From contig MHXL01000111.1 of NCBI GenBank assembly GCA_001824455.1, positions 6,385-12,953 of the forward strand: a DNA stretch of 6,569 nucleotides, read 5' to 3'. Both the position numbers and the translations under genes were made by a program. Position 1 is the stretch's first letter; every line of letters begins with the position of its first letter. The notes under the pieces are model-generated. The model was not told the DNA's origin. It saw only the letters and a list, made by a program, of their open reading frames with translations, and made no database searches. Below, one piece after another: positions 5,946 through 6,569 of the stretch. The DNA is from Desulfuromonadaceae bacterium GWB2_53_15 (GTDB taxonomy: Bacteria > Desulfobacterota > Desulfuromonadia > Geobacterales > Pseudopelobacteraceae).

Positions 5946-6569
5946 TTGACGACACTCTTTTCAGTCTGGTTGCCAACACTCTTTTCAGCCTGGGCCCTGG
6001 AGGCGCGGTCGTAACTGTCGGCTATGGCGTAACGCGCGGTGATCCGGTACTGTTCCAGCCGTTCGCGGCGTTTGGTCAGTTCATTGACCGCCATAGTTTC
6101 AAGCATGCTTCCCTGACGCAGCGTCAGGGGCTTCACTTTTTCCTGGGCCGACGCAATCAGGGTACGCTGGTCCCGGATCTTTTCGTCATAGCCTTCATAG
6201 CTTTGGGTGGCGGCCTGGCGGGTGCGGACAAAGGCGTTGTACTGTTTCTTCATCCGGTCCACCTCCTCGTTCAGGTCGGCCAGATGCTTATAGGCGTCGG
6301 TGAGACGCTGGTCGTACTCGGTCGAGATATTCCAGGCCAGTGCCCCTCGCAAGCGGCTGATCCGGTCCCTGGTGTCATCGGACACCAATCCTCCATTGCG
6401 ACTTCCCATAATCCCCTCTCCCTGAGGGAGAGGGTTAGGGTGAGGGGGAAATGGTGGCATCAATTGAGTTGCGCCCCCCTCATCCGGCCTTCGGCCACCT
6501 TCTCCTTTAGGCCCGTCTTTTGGGTCCTCAAGGTAGAAGGGTTTTGATTGAACATAGACACCGCTAACA
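5942..6569 (-). CDS. C-terminal part of a charged, probably coiled-coil protein (5'-truncated by window edge), with in-frame palindromic repeat
   Basis: The frame ends with TGA at 5944-5942 and stays open to the right edge (about 208 codons), so the gene probably begins outside the window. Three parts are visible: about 9 residues at the edge; about 43 residues encoded by a palindromic repeat (contains PHPNPLPQGEG); then about 155 residues rich in Arg, Lys, Glu, Gln and Ala, with heptad-like stretches such as HLADLNEEVDRMKKQYNAF and ELTKRRERLEQYRITARYAI, suggesting long helices or coiled coil. No membrane segment or signal peptide is visible in this part. From memory, the GLVSDDTRDRISRLRGAL stretch resembles C-termini of TPR proteins encoded beside ExbB/ExbD genes; this is unchecked. 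The next gene starts on its stop codon (ATGA overlap), implying one operon. Alternative: translation starts at the ATG at 6409, just after the repeat, giving a 155-residue protein; an AGGGAG-like sequence from the repeat lies upstream. I favour the read-through version. Confidence 0.6.
   Translation of the reverse strand, partial: VSGVYVQSKPFYLEDPKDGPKGEGGRRPDEGGATQLMPPFPPHPNPLPQGEGIMGSRNGGLVSDDTRDRISRLRGALAWNISTEYDQRLTDAYKHLADLNEEVDRMKKQYNAFVRTRQAATQSYEGYDEKIRDQRTLIASAQEKVKPLTLRQGSMLETMAVNELTKRRERLEQYRITARYAIADSYDRASRAQAEKSVGNQTEKSVVK
5952..5993. repeat. 24-base-period direct repeat at the end of the right-edge gene
   Basis: ACACTCTTTTCAGTCTGG (5952-5969) and ACACTCTTTTCAGCCTGG (5976-5993) match at 17 of 18 bases with a period of 24, or eight codons. 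They encode the repeated EKSV in the last residues of the partial coiled-coil protein. Confidence 0.8.
6413..6541. repeat. Palindromic repeat, copy B (in frame at the right edge)
   Basis: The left palindrome (6414-6434) is identical to that of copy A, followed by GGGTGAGGGGG, a different spacer, CCCCCCTCATCC (6474-6485) and the GGCC-TTC-GGCC hairpin (6486-6496). The right palindrome is expanded: CCTTCT (6498-6503) and AGAAGG (6535-6540) enclose about 31 bases that pair imperfectly through CCTT, AGG and CCC against GGG, TCCT and AAGG. The whole element is open in the frame of the partial gene at 5942-6569. Confidence 0.85.

Noticed and set aside
1417..6541. CRISPR array
   Set aside because: The three repeats are kilobases apart, two lie in coding frames, and there are no regularly spaced short spacers or cas genes.

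Overview
All supportable genes lie on the minus strand, so transcription runs from the high-coordinate end of the window toward position 1. The genes encode two lipoproteins, a Sec-exported protein and an ExbB/ExbD-type proton channel, which points to a Gram-negative bacterium. The sequence is moderately GC-rich (by eye, not computed) and carries a short G/C-rich palindromic repeat of a kind I associate with proteobacterial genomes. I cannot name the species; a member of the former Deltaproteobacteria or a gammaproteobacterium is a guess.

Layout in transcription order: (1) the 3' part of a gene entering from the right edge, with a charged, probably coiled-coil C-terminal region (5942-6569); (2) a 1108-residue TPR-rich lipoprotein (2619-5945); (3) a 254-residue TPR lipoprotein (1877-2641); (4) a 114-residue exported protein of unknown function (1529-1873); (5) a 229-base gap holding a palindromic repeat and a short leader; (6) an ExbB/TolQ/MotA-family channel protein (664-1299); (7) an ExbD/TolR-family protein (145-651); (8) a second ExbD/TolR-family protein running off the left edge (1-148). 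Junctions are tight: ATGA overlaps at 5942-5945 and 145-148, a 23-base overlap at 2619-2641, and gaps of 3 and 12 bases elsewhere. This indicates an operon with translational coupling, interrupted only by the gap at 1300-1528.

The likely combined role is an energised cell-envelope machine. One ExbB-type and two ExbD-type subunits would form a proton-driven inner-membrane motor. The TPR lipoproteins and the small exported protein would be periplasmic or outer-membrane partners. The arrangement (one TolQ-like plus two TolR-like proteins, with TPR proteins) resembles the Agl/Glt gliding motor of Myxococcus and TPR-associated TonB clusters, but no TonB-like or receptor gene is inside the window, so the substrate or output is unknown.

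The most unusual feature is a family of palindromic repeats present three times in 6.6 kb. One copy sits directly after a stop codon. One is clearly inside the large lipoprotein gene, read in frame as a proline/glycine-rich insert. The third is in frame at the right edge, within or directly upstream of the first gene. The copy in the large gene has its half-units in the opposite relative orientation from the other two.
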